NCBI GenBank assembly: GCA_900469615.1
Contig: UBYA01000001.1
Span: forward strand, 372,001-436,000
Direction: 5' to 3'
Source of the DNA: Hyphomicrobiales bacterium
GTDB taxonomy: Bacteria; Pseudomonadota; Alphaproteobacteria; Rhizobiales; Rhizobiaceae
Length of the DNA stretch: 64,000 nt
A program made the translations under genes and the position numbers. Shown here piece after piece: positions 16,155 through 24,010 of this stretch. The notes beneath the pieces were generated by a model, which was given only the letters and a program-made list of their open reading frames with translations, made no database searches and was not told where the DNA came from. The stretch's first letter is position 1; each line of letters starts with the position of its first letter.

Positions 16155-17755
16155 GGCAATATGCGCCCCTTCAATTGCGCGTAGGTCACACCCCGCTTTT
16201 GAGCGAGCGAGAGCGCATAGGCGAGACCATCGGCGGCCTTTCTGACGATCTTGAAGGTGCGGTGTGCCGGATCCTTTTCGTCGACGGTGCTCACCATGCT
16301 GACCGTCTGTTCGCCGAGCCTGGACAGGCGATCGATAAAGGTCACGCAAACCCCAACGGCATCGGTCGATAGGATCATCTTCAGAATATTCGTGCTGAGG
16401 AATATCTGGTCATCAAGGCTGGTTGAATTGAAGATTTCATTGAGGATGACCACGCTTTCACTTGTCATTGCCTCGCAAGTTTGATGAAGCCGCACCAGCT
16501 CGTCCTCGAGCTTGCCGCGAAGATTGGATATGTCCTCCTCCCGCTCGAAATGGGTGAAGATCCGATCCGGCAAGAACAGCCGCGCGCGACGCCCGGGGAC
16601 CGGGCACCCTAGGCTCGCCAGGAAATGCAACTGGCCGAACATTCGGGCGAATGTTGTTTTTCCTCCTTGGTTCGGACCGGACACCACGATCAGCCTCTCC
16701 GCACCATCGAGATTGAAATCGTTGCAGACGATCGTCCCCCGCTCTCGCAGCAGCTTCCGCGCCAGCGCGAGATCAAAGCTGCCGAGGGCTTCGGACGTCT
16801 TTGACGAGGTCGAAATATCAGGAAGGCAAAATGGCAGGCCGGCTCGTTTGAGAGGCTCGATATATGCCAGATAGGAGACGTAGAAACCGATCTCCCGATC
16901 AAACCGAGCGATAGTGGGATCTACGAACCCGGCGTGGTGCACGACATATTGCTCGAGACGGTCGAATTCCCGTTGAAAGAGACGGCTCACAAATTCGAGA
17001 ATGCCAGCCTCGATATGGTTCAGGCTGAAGTCATTCTTAACGGGATTCACTTCAGTCGGCTTGATGTCTGTCTCTCTGAAGCGTGCGAAGCGCTCCAGGA
17101 TCGTCACGGTATAATCCGGTTCCCCGGCATACCGGCGCACAGTTACGGCGTCGCCACGGAACAACATCCCATAGCTGCAATTCGCCAGTGTCGTGCGCAG
17201 ATCCCGAGTTTCGCGTGCTAACTCCTTGAACAGGCCGGAGCTGGTATAGGTGCGAATGTAGCTTTGCAGATGCTTTAGCCCGATCGACGCTATGTCAACT
17301 TTCTGAAGGTGCCAGAGGAGGGAGAGGATGGCCTCGCAATAGGTCTGTGCTGCTCGTAAAATGACGGTGTTTCTGTGGGATTTCTGGGAGATCTGTTCAG
17401 CATACGCCAAGTCGGCTCGCACCGAACGCATGGCGTCGCAGAACGGCGGGAATGCGGCATAGGTCTCGGGCTGCTCGAGATCGGCAAAGACTGCCTGCCT
17501 ATAACGGACGATTTCTTCGCTCCGATGAGCAGAGTAGAATATCGGCCGCAAGATTTCCTCGTCTCTGTTCTCCACTATGGAACCGACGATCTGATCGAGA
17601 TTCAAATCGACGAAGCAGATTGGTTCGCTCGCCTCATCAACTCCCATATTTTCCAGATGAGAGGGAAAAAGGATGCTGCGGAAGGTCTCGGCTTCAAAGG
17701 GACCAGGCGCAACGGTGGCGGGCTCGCTGAACGTTGAGTATTCGCGGAGAGTCAT
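16151..17755 (-). CDS. MutS-family DNA-binding ATPase-like protein (first of a pair)
   Basis: A 534-aa protein with a helical MutS-core-like N-terminal part and a C-terminal ABC-type ATPase: Walker A GPNQGGKTT at residues 360-368, and Walker B VVILNEIFNSTSLDDQ. The mismatch-recognition and connector domains of true MutS are absent, as in MutS2-like and other truncated relatives. Its function in fluoride stress is unknown. GGAGGG before the ATG at 17755 sets the start, which overlaps the stop of a 35-codon leader frame. It is coupled by ATGA to the second MutS-like gene, so the two products may form a heterodimer. Confidence 0.85.
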   Translation of the reverse strand: MTLREYSTFSEPATVAPGPFEAETFRSILFPSHLENMGVDEASEPICFVDLNLDQIVGSIVENRDEEILRPIFYSAHRSEEIVRYRQAVFADLEQPETYAAFPPFCDAMRSVRADLAYAEQISQKSHRNTVILRAAQTYCEAILSLLWHLQKVDIASIGLKHLQSYIRTYTSSGLFKELARETRDLRTTLANCSYGMLFRGDAVTVRRYAGEPDYTVTILERFARFRETDIKPTEVNPVKNDFSLNHIEAGILEFVSRLFQREFDRLEQYVVHHAGFVDPTIARFDREIGFYVSYLAYIEPLKRAGLPFCLPDISTSSKTSEALGSFDLALARKLLRERGTIVCNDFNLDGAERLIVVSGPNQGGKTTFARMFGQLHFLASLGCPVPGRRARLFLPDRIFTHFEREEDISNLRGKLEDELVRLHQTCEAMTSESVVILNEIFNSTSLDDQIFLSTNILKMILSTDAVGVCVTFIDRLSRLGEQTVSMVSTVDEKDPAHRTFKIVRKAADGLAYALSLAQKRGVTYAQLKGRILP

Positions 17756-17859
17756 TCGACAGCCCTCCATCCCGATGCAAGGAAATCGTGGTTTACGACA
17801 CCGCAAGGCATCGATGGATCAGGCGTACAAGATCGGAAAACGTCGTGATTTGCGTTCAT
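17752..17859 (-). CDS. 35-aa leader ORF coupled to the MutS-like gene
   Basis: An ATG at 17859 preceded by AGGA opens a 35-codon frame (MNANHDVFRSCTPDPSMPC..., ending GWRAVE). Its TGA (17754-17752) overlaps the ATG of the MutS-like gene. It lies between the fluoride aptamer (17905-17950) and the gene. Just upstream is a GGCGCC...GGCGCC hairpin (about 17873-17890). It could be a real small protein or a leader whose translation controls the coupled gene. The sequence matches nothing I know. Confidence 0.45.
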   Translation of the reverse strand: MNANHDVFRSCTPDPSMPCGVVNHDFLASGWRAVE

Positions 17860-17904
17860 GAGTTCCTGCCCTGGCGCCGGATGTGGCGCCTTTAATCAAG
17901 TGTG

Positions 17905-17950
17905 GCAGGAGTCATCAGCTAGTAAGGCGTGAACGGGGGACTCCATCCCC
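17905..17950 (-). promoter_or_regulatory. Fluoride riboswitch (crcB motif) upstream of the MutS-like pair
   Basis: The minus strand reads GGGGATGGAGTCCCCC, then TTCACGCC, then AGCTGATGACTCCTGCC. Stem P1 (GGAGT/ACTCC) and the GATGG and CTGATGA blocks fit the crcB consensus. The CACGCC segment is a slight departure from the AACCGCC of the other copies. It is followed by a GGCGCC hairpin and the 35-codon leader frame. The rest of the 311-base gap to the uspA-like gene shows nothing else. Confidence 0.82.
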
Positions 17951-18066
17951 ATGGCTTAGAGGTAGGTCGTCGGCGAGGACAGGTCAATGCCCCGTTGTCT
18001 CTCATAGACGCGTTTCGAAAGCAGATTGGATTGTGGGTCGGGATTTAGGGTCCGATTGGAGGTCAT

Positions 18067-18930
18067 TCAGTGGCTCGTCAGGATCGGGACGCCGATATGG
18101 TGGAGGAGGTCCTTGGTCGTGCTGCCCAGAAGCGTTTCGGCCAGCCTCGATCGGCCGAATGCTCCCATGACCAGGAGGTCCACATTCAGCAGATCGATAT
18201 GATCGAGGACAATTTGCGGCGTGCCGCCACCTTTCGTTGCTGCAATCTCAGGCCTCGCCCGAATGCCGTGTCTTGCGAGATGATCGGAGACGGCGGCGAT
18301 CATGTGTTGAGTATGCGTCCGATTTCGGCCTTCGTCCACATAGAGCAAAGTCACTTCAGCCGCATCACGAATGAAAGGTATGGCATCGTGAAGGGTTCTA
18401 GCGCACGCGGCGCTATCGTTCCAGGCAATCAATACATGATAACCGATCGTTCGATCGGATCCCCGGCGCTCCGCGAAGCGTCGCGGAACCACCAGCAGCG
18501 GTCTGCCGGCCTTGACGATGACATCGTCGACTGGCGGCATGGATGTGTGCTGAAGAGTCGCCGGCAGACCGACAACAACCAGATCTGTGCAGTGCAGCCG
18601 CTCCAGCAAAGCCTGGGGACGTGCCTCCTTAAACCAGGCTCCGTTCTCGTTGGCATAACGGAGAAGCTGCGCCATCGCCGAGGTTTCCAACTCCCCCGTC
18701 AGGTCCGAATGCCGGGCGATACCGCAAATGTCGACGGCGCTATAATCGCTATCACCGAGGTCATCGCTCCAGCTAAGGTGCTCGAATGTCTCAGCTCGCC
18801 CCTGCTCGAAAACAGTGGTTCTTGCACCGTGATGAAAGGAAAGTCGCAAGGCGATACTGGCTTGCACCGCATCGGCCAGCGGGTCCTCGCCATCGATGAT
18901 AACAGCAATATCCTTTAACTCACCCGGCAT
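18067..18930 (-). CDS. Universal stress protein, tandem UspA domains
   Basis: A 287-aa protein with two Usp-type alpha/beta domains (residues about 5-140 and 155-285). The second keeps the nucleotide-binding-like pattern VLIAWNDSAACARTL... and GAFGRSRLAETLLGSTTKDLL, the G-2x-G-9x-G(S/T) signature of ATP-binding Usp proteins. Such proteins support survival in growth arrest. The ATG at 18930 follows AAGGA. It has its own fluoride aptamer at 19038-19085. UspA-type genes are, as I recall, among known fluoride-riboswitch targets. Confidence 0.9.
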   Translation of the reverse strand: MPGELKDIAVIIDGEDPLADAVQASIALRLSFHHGARTTVFEQGRAETFEHLSWSDDLGDSDYSAVDICGIARHSDLTGELETSAMAQLLRYANENGAWFKEARPQALLERLHCTDLVVVGLPATLQHTSMPPVDDVIVKAGRPLLVVPRRFAERRGSDRTIGYHVLIAWNDSAACARTLHDAIPFIRDAAEVTLLYVDEGRNRTHTQHMIAAVSDHLARHGIRARPEIAATKGGGTPQIVLDHIDLLNVDLLVMGAFGRSRLAETLLGSTTKDLLHHIGVPILTSH

Positions 18931-19037
18931 TGCCTAATCCTTCCGCTCATATGGGGCTTCTCGGGAAAGACGGAGGCTCGATGTCAGGATTGCGCAAAAA
19001 AACGATCCCGCCATGAATGAGCTTACGCCTTTCAATA

Positions 19038-19085
19038 GCAGGAGCCATCAGCCAGCAGGGCGGTTATCTGGAGAGCTCCATCTCC
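19038..19085 (-). promoter_or_regulatory. Fluoride riboswitch (crcB motif) upstream of the uspA-like gene
   Basis: The minus strand reads GGAGATGGAGCTCTCC, ATAACCGCC and GGCTGATGGCTCCTGC. All aptamer blocks are present, with GGAGC paired to GGCTCC in P1. This changes one base on each side relative to the other copies, that is a compensatory change supporting an RNA fold. The gene start is 108 bases downstream. Confidence 0.87.
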
Positions 19086-19396
19086 ATTCTGTTTTGATAG
19101 CCCCAGACACGGGCGTCGTCAAATCCAAAGAGGATGTTCTCGGAAGCGATCAATTTAAGTGAGGTCACGGCAATATTCCCATGCCGGTGCGTGGGTACGC
19201 GCTATGGCTGCCATCCTCTCGGAGATCGCCGCCAGGTCAGTTAATGTAGAAAAGCCTCGCATATCCCGTATTCAACAGGAATGGAGTTTGCTTCAACTGC
19301 CCTGCCGGCAGAAGATCATGCATGGCGTCATCACCCGCCGCGGTGGAATGGCCCGGCATTCGTTGCCAACAGCGAAGCACGATGTTACCCTGTTCA

Positions 19397-19443
19397 GGGG
19401 AATGGAGTTTCCCGAAAACCGCCTTCACGGCTGATGACTCCTG
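19397..19443 (+). promoter_or_regulatory. Fluoride riboswitch (crcB motif) upstream of an uncharacterised gene
   Basis: The plus strand reads GGGGAATGGAGTTTCCC, AAAACCGCC and GGCTGATGACTCCTG, a full crcB aptamer. It points away from the uspA-like riboswitch 310 bases to the left. The next plus-strand gene is the 132-aa hypothetical at 19553, 109 bases downstream. Confidence 0.87.
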
Positions 19444-19552
19444 ATCAAGCGTGACCGACTTCAGATTGCGTCGATCGCGGTGCAGGATTTTGTTGCAATC
19501 GTTAAAATGATCGAGGCAGCAAAGTCGGCGTCATCGGCCTGCGAGGTAATCC

Positions 19553-19951
19553 GTGCGGACATTTGCTGATCCATCTTTTTTCCGTTTATTTCAGGAATTG
19601 GTCTCGGAAGCTCATTCCGACCCAAGACGTACGAGGTGGACCCACCGCGGCCTCGATTGGGTGCGGCATCGCCACAGCTTCAACGGCAGTTTTTCGCGAT
19701 TCTCAATCGATGAATATTGGATCACCAAGCCCGCTCCGCATGGGTGGGCCTTGTTGGTGGTCAAGGAAATGTGGTGGGATGGGGATGACAATCTGCTGCG
19801 CTCCACTCATTGGGCCAAGCCTCTCCATGGAAGCCGATCAAGAGCTTTGGAATGGCTCAAGAGGGAGGAGAAACGAATATCGCAAAATTCGCCCGGCGCT
19901 CGGCATGCCGATGCGATAATACAGATGGATGGGTTCACTCGGGATGGTTAA
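19553..19951 (+). CDS. Conserved-looking hypothetical protein, fluoride-riboswitch controlled
   Basis: A 132-aa basic, tryptophan-rich protein (RRTRWTHRGLDWVRHRHSF, VVKEMWWDGDDN, STHWAKPLHGSRSRALEWL). GAGGT six bases before the GTG at 19553 supports the start. I recognise no domain, signal peptide or membrane segment. It is the only gene between the plus-strand fluoride aptamer and the convergent racemase-family gene, so it is the likely regulated product. If confirmed, it would be an uncharacterised fluoride-stress protein. Confidence 0.65.
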   Translation: MRTFADPSFFRLFQELVSEAHSDPRRTRWTHRGLDWVRHRHSFNGSFSRFSIDEYWITKPAPHGWALLVVKEMWWDGDDNLLRSTHWAKPLHGSRSRALEWLKREEKRISQNSPGARHADAIIQMDGFTRDG

Positions 19952-20104
19952 AGCCTCAGCCGGCATCGCCTGACACATCTGGCTCCAATCCTGTCGTTCG
20001 GTTTCATCCCCCGCCAGTTCCAGCCCCCCGCCAGATCCAGCCAAGGTCGAACTCTTTCTCACGGAGACCGGCCTTTTGCCTGTTTCGTCGCTCGCCAATC
20101 TCTT

Positions 20105-21103
20105 CTATTTGATCTGGAAACCATGAGCCAAGGGATCGCGGTCGTCGACGAAGATCGTGTTGTGGCCGATGATCCGCGCCCAGCCACCGACACTGGGCTT
20201 GATGCCCCCGAAGTGTCCGACGGTCGCTTCGGCCTCCACGCGGCCCTCGAATATCGTGCCGATCAGGCTTTCCTGCCGGAAGGTTTCGCCAACCTTCAGC
20301 CGACCCTTGCCATGCAGCTGCGCCAGGCGCGCAGAGGTGCCGGTGCCGCCGGGGGATCGATCTATCGCCTTGTCGCCATAAAACACCGCGCCGCGACCGT
20401 CGGCATTGTGGCTTGTCGGCACATCGCACCATATCGCATGGTGAACGCCCCGGATTCTTTCATCCTCCGGATGAACCGGATTGCAAATCGGAGCGAGGGC
20501 ATCCCGTAGCTTCCTGCTCAAGTCAACGATGTCATCGTTCGACATGCCGTCCAGCCCGGGCCAGTTCTTTTGTGGTTCGACGACAGCGTAATAATTTCCG
20601 CCATAGGCGACGTCTATCGTCAGTGCGCCAACCCCCGGCACGTCGATGTCGACATCCGCCGCATGAAGATAGCTCGCGACGTTGAACATGCGGACGACAT
20701 TTACGGATTCGCCGGGCTTGTCGTATTCCACATCCACTCTTCCGGCCGGTGTTTCGATAGAGAGCTTGCCCGAAATGCGTGGCCTGACGAGACCTTCCTC
20801 GATCGCCGCCGTCACGAGGCCGATCGTCCCGGCCCCGCACATAGGCAGGCATCCGCTGACTTCGATGAATATCACCGCAAAGTCGCAGTCCTCGCGATAA
20901 GCCGGATAGATCAGCGCGCCCGACATGATATCATGTCCACGCGGTTCGAACATGAGAGCCCGCCGGATCCAATCGTAGTCACGGACGAAAATTTCACGGC
21001 GTTCGGCGATTGGAAGATGTGGAAGCAAAGGCCCGCCGCCGGCGACGAGCCGCACCGGATTGCCGCAAGTATGGGAATCGATACAGAAGAAACTGTGTCG
21101 CAT
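20105..21103 (-). CDS. Proline racemase/4-hydroxyproline epimerase family protein with Cys-to-Gly active site
   Basis: A 332-aa member of the proline-racemase superfamily. The first catalytic cysteine is present (Cys89 in PMCGAGTIG), but the usual following histidine is alanine. The second motif, DRSPCGTGT in epimerases and DRSPTGTG in trans-3-hydroxyproline dehydratases, is here DRSPGGTGTS, so Gly252 replaces the second acid/base residue. A two-base epimerase mechanism is therefore unlikely. A dehydratase or other one-base reaction is possible. It is the last gene of the betaine-type transporter operon, 17 bases after the second permease gene, with GGAGAG before the ATG at 21103. Confidence 0.88.
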   Translation of the reverse strand: MRHSFFCIDSHTCGNPVRLVAGGGPLLPHLPIAERREIFVRDYDWIRRALMFEPRGHDIMSGALIYPAYREDCDFAVIFIEVSGCLPMCGAGTIGLVTAAIEEGLVRPRISGKLSIETPAGRVDVEYDKPGESVNVVRMFNVASYLHAADVDIDVPGVGALTIDVAYGGNYYAVVEPQKNWPGLDGMSNDDIVDLSRKLRDALAPICNPVHPEDERIRGVHHAIWCDVPTSHNADGRGAVFYGDKAIDRSPGGTGTSARLAQLHGKGRLKVGETFRQESLIGTIFEGRVEAEATVGHFGGIKPSVGGWARIIGHNTIFVDDRDPLAHGFQIK

Positions 21104-21120
21104 TGAAGTCGTCTCTCCGC

Positions 21121-21978
21121 CTAGGCGCTTTTTGCCGGTGATCGGGCGCTTCGCTGCAGTGCGCCTTTTGACAGCCTGTCGAGCAGGATCGCGATGGCGA
21201 CGATGGCAAGCCCGGCTCTCAGCCCGAGGCCCATTTCCATTCGGGTTAGGCCGCGCGTTACCTCTGCTCCCAGGCCGCCGGCTCCAACGAGCCCGGCAAG
21301 GACGACCATGGCCAGCGAAAGAAGGATGCACTGGTTCAGGCCGACGAGCAGAGTCGGCATTGCCGACGGTACTTCAATCTTGAGCAGGATCGAGCGCGGC
21401 GGTGCGCCGCTGGCTTGGCCCAGTTCCAGAAGATCTCTCGGCACCTGATTGAAAGCCAGCGTCGTAAGACGGAGCATCGGCGGCACGCCGTAGATGATTG
21501 TTGCAATGATCGCCGGAACGCTGCCCAGGCTGAAGATCATGACGGCCGGAATGAGATAGGCCCACGGCGGCACCGTTTGCATGATGTCCAGGAAAGGTCT
21601 TATGGCAATTTCGAAGCGCTTGTAACGCGATGCGAGAACGCCGAACGGAAAGGCGATCAGGACGGAGATTGTGACCGATACAGTGACCAGCGCAAGCGTC
21701 TGCATGGAGGCGGGCCAAAGGCCTGCCAGGAAGCAGAAGGCAAGTGCGAGGGCTGTTATCACCGCGCTTTTGATGTTGATGAACAAGGCGACGAGAAGGA
21801 CTGCGGCGACGATGACCGCATAGGCAGGCGGGTAGAGCAGTGCGGATTGGATGAATCCGAGCACTGTCTCTATCAGCCTGGTAACGCCTTCGAAGAACGG
21901 ATGGAAGTTTGTGTTCAGCCAGTCGACGACAGGGGCGAAATATGTGCCCGGCGAGAAACGAAGGAGATCGAGATTCAT
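21121..21978 (-). CDS. Glycine betaine/proline-type ABC transporter permease
   Basis: A 285-aa ProW/OpuAB-type permease. About five to six transmembrane segments span residues 45-270. The BPD-transporter core reads TVPPWAYLIPAVMIFSLG, and the ATPase-contact loop is ELGQASGAPPRSILLKIEVPSAMPTLLVGLNQ. Its ATG overlaps the stop of the preceding permease (ATGA), so expression is coupled. Together the two permeases make the membrane channel for a quaternary amine or proline-like solute. Confidence 0.88.
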   Translation of the reverse strand: MNLDLLRFSPGTYFAPVVDWLNTNFHPFFEGVTRLIETVLGFIQSALLYPPAYAVIVAAVLLVALFINIKSAVITALALAFCFLAGLWPASMQTLALVTVSVTISVLIAFPFGVLASRYKRFEIAIRPFLDIMQTVPPWAYLIPAVMIFSLGSVPAIIATIIYGVPPMLRLTTLAFNQVPRDLLELGQASGAPPRSILLKIEVPSAMPTLLVGLNQCILLSLAMVVLAGLVGAGGLGAEVTRGLTRMEMGLGLRAGLAIVAIAILLDRLSKGALQRSARSPAKSA

Positions 21979-22823
21979 CTTGCTTCCCTCTTTGCGCGGC
22001 GAGCCGCATTCTGCGTCAATCTGTCGAGCACCATCGTCAATATGACGATAGCGATTGCGGCATTGATCGAGGTGGCCATATCGAGCGTGCGGACCGCGCT
22101 GTAGATGGTCTCGCCGAGGCCCCCTGAACCGACGATGCCTGCGATCACCACCATGCCGAACGCCATCATCAGGCTCTGATTAATACCGGCCATGACACTC
22201 GGAATTGCAAATGGCAGCCGAATTTTCATGAACATCTGCCATGGCGTCAGGCCGCTCGCCTGGCCCAGCTCGATGAATGCGGGCGGAGTCATGCGAATGC
22301 CCAGCGAGGTCAGGCGGATCGCCGGAGGCATTGCCACGATGAACGTCGCAATGAGTGCGGTCGCCGGGCCAAAGCCGAGAAGCGCAATTGCGGGAAGAAG
22401 GTAAATATAAGGCGGCAGCGTTTGTATGAGATCGAGGATCGGCTCCATAAACCGATCGAACCATTGCACAAATCCCGCGACAATCCCGACAGGGATGCCG
22501 ACCATCAGGGCGAAGATCGTAGCGGTCGCCACAAGTGCGAGCGTGCTCATGGTTTCGCTCCAAAGTCCCATGACTGCGCAGAAAAGAAGCGCCAACCCGG
22601 CGAGAAGACCGGACACGGCATTGATCAGCCGCCATCCGAGGACCGCACCGACGATGGCGATGACATAAAATGGCGGCAGTTGAAGGAGCCAGAGAACGCC
22701 GTTGTAGGTTCCCTCCAGCGCAGTTCGCAAAGGATCGAACAGCCAGTCGCCGTTGTCGCTGATCCAGCCCAGCACATTGTCGGTCCAGGCATCGAAAGTA
22801 TCCGCAATGACCGAGATGTCCAT
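21975..22823 (-). CDS. Glycine betaine/proline-type ABC transporter permease
   Basis: A 282-aa ProW-type permease, paralogous to the next gene's product. The signature blocks are LDLIQTLPPYIYLLPAIALLG and ELGQASGLTPWQMFMKIRLP followed by AGINQSLMMAFGMVVIAGI. The N-terminal 80 residues hold two extra helices, as in OpuAB proteins. Two different permeases rather than a homodimer is common in alphaproteobacterial betaine importers. It lies 15 bases after the ATPase gene. Confidence 0.88.
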   Translation of the reverse strand: MDISVIADTFDAWTDNVLGWISDNGDWLFDPLRTALEGTYNGVLWLLQLPPFYVIAIVGAVLGWRLINAVSGLLAGLALLFCAVMGLWSETMSTLALVATATIFALMVGIPVGIVAGFVQWFDRFMEPILDLIQTLPPYIYLLPAIALLGFGPATALIATFIVAMPPAIRLTSLGIRMTPPAFIELGQASGLTPWQMFMKIRLPFAIPSVMAGINQSLMMAFGMVVIAGIVGSGGLGETIYSAVRTLDMATSINAAIAIVILTMVLDRLTQNAARRAKREAR

Positions 22824-22838
22824 TTTTCGTCCGTCCTC

Positions 22839-23921
22839 TCAGGCCATCTGCGTCGGGGAGCCGGCGACGCCGCGAAGCAGGCCGCGGGTAGTGACGATAC
22901 CGATGATGGAACCATTCTCCACCACTGCCAGCGCGTCGCGCTCCGAGTTCATCGTAAGATCGATGAGTTCGCCGATATCCGCTTCGGGAGAAGTCTTCGG
23001 AAACGTGGTTATGTCGTTCTGCGGCTGTAGCGACTTGTATTCCGCGACCGTCTGCATCACCGAATGCGCCTTGACGAGATGAACTCTGGATATGCCCGCC
23101 ACGAAGTCGGCGACATAATCGTCGATCGGGCGCGTTACGATCTCTTCTGCCGTTCCGACCTGAACGATGACGCCGTCCTTCATGATGGCGATCCGGTCGC
23201 CGATGCGGATGGCTTCCTCGAGATCGTGAGTGATGAACACCGCAGACTTGCCCAGCGATTTCGTCAACTGCCGAAACTCGTCCTGCAGCTGACGGCGAAT
23301 AAGGGGGTCAAGCGCGCTGAACGGCTCGTCCATCAGAATGATTTCGGGATCGGCCGCCAGTGCGCGCGCCAGTCCGACGCGCTGTTGCATTCCGCCGGAC
23401 AATTCCGAAGGATATCGCGAGGTCCAGTCGGAAAGGCCGACCTTGTCGAGCGCGGCGCGGGCCGTCTTTTCGCGCTCGACTTTCGGAACGCCGCGAACTT
23501 CCAGCCCGAACCCGGCGTTCTCAAGAACAGTGCGATTGGGCAGGAGGGCCACGGTCTGGAACACCATGCCGATATGGCGTGAGCGCATGTCACGCAGTTC
23601 GGCGGCGTTCAGCCTGGCAATTTCCTTGCCCTTGATCGTAATCCTGCCAAGACTTGGTTCGATCAGGCGATTCAGGAGGCGGACCAAGGTCGATTTGCCG
23701 CTGCCCGAGAGGCCCATGATGCAGAAGATCTCACCACGACGCACCTGGAGATTGGCATCGGAGACGCCGACAACGCAGTTGAATTCCTGAAGCACCTGTT
23801 TCTTGGAGAGGCCGCGCTCGGATACCGCCTTGACTGCGGCCGGAGCACGAGCGCCGAAAATTTTCCAAATGTTCTGGCAGTCGACCAGGATTTCGCCGGT
23901 ATTGTTCCCTGCGGTATTCAT
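22839..23921 (-). CDS. Glycine betaine/proline-type ABC transporter ATPase with CBS domains
   Basis: A 360-aa ProV/OpuAA-type ATPase. Walker A GLSGSGKST is at residues 70-78, the signature is ELSGGMQQRVGLARALA, Walker B ILMDEPFSALD and the H-loop FITHDLEEA. The C-terminal region from about residue 275 carries a CBS pair (GELIDLTMNSERDALAVVEN, SIIGIVTTRGLLRGVAG). In OpuA this region senses ionic strength or cyclic di-AMP. The N-terminal RGLSKKQVLQEFNCVVGV is usual for this subfamily. The ATG at 23921 follows GGGGA. Confidence 0.92.
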   Translation of the reverse strand: MNTAGNNTGEILVDCQNIWKIFGARAPAAVKAVSERGLSKKQVLQEFNCVVGVSDANLQVRRGEIFCIMGLSGSGKSTLVRLLNRLIEPSLGRITIKGKEIARLNAAELRDMRSRHIGMVFQTVALLPNRTVLENAGFGLEVRGVPKVEREKTARAALDKVGLSDWTSRYPSELSGGMQQRVGLARALAADPEIILMDEPFSALDPLIRRQLQDEFRQLTKSLGKSAVFITHDLEEAIRIGDRIAIMKDGVIVQVGTAEEIVTRPIDDYVADFVAGISRVHLVKAHSVMQTVAEYKSLQPQNDITTFPKTSPEADIGELIDLTMNSERDALAVVENGSIIGIVTTRGLLRGVAGSPTQMA

Positions 23922-24010
23922 CGAGTTCCCCTTTATGCCGATCTGGCGCCGGTCTTGTTTCCTTCGTCGGAGGGATGCGGGTCGCACCGAACGGCGACCC
24001 GCGGCTTTCA

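Noticed and set aside
19275..19330. A further stretch resembling a fluoride aptamer (GGAATGGAGTTTGC, AACTGCCC)
   Set aside because: It lacks the GGCTGATGACTCC block and P1 cannot close, so it is at most a decayed copy.
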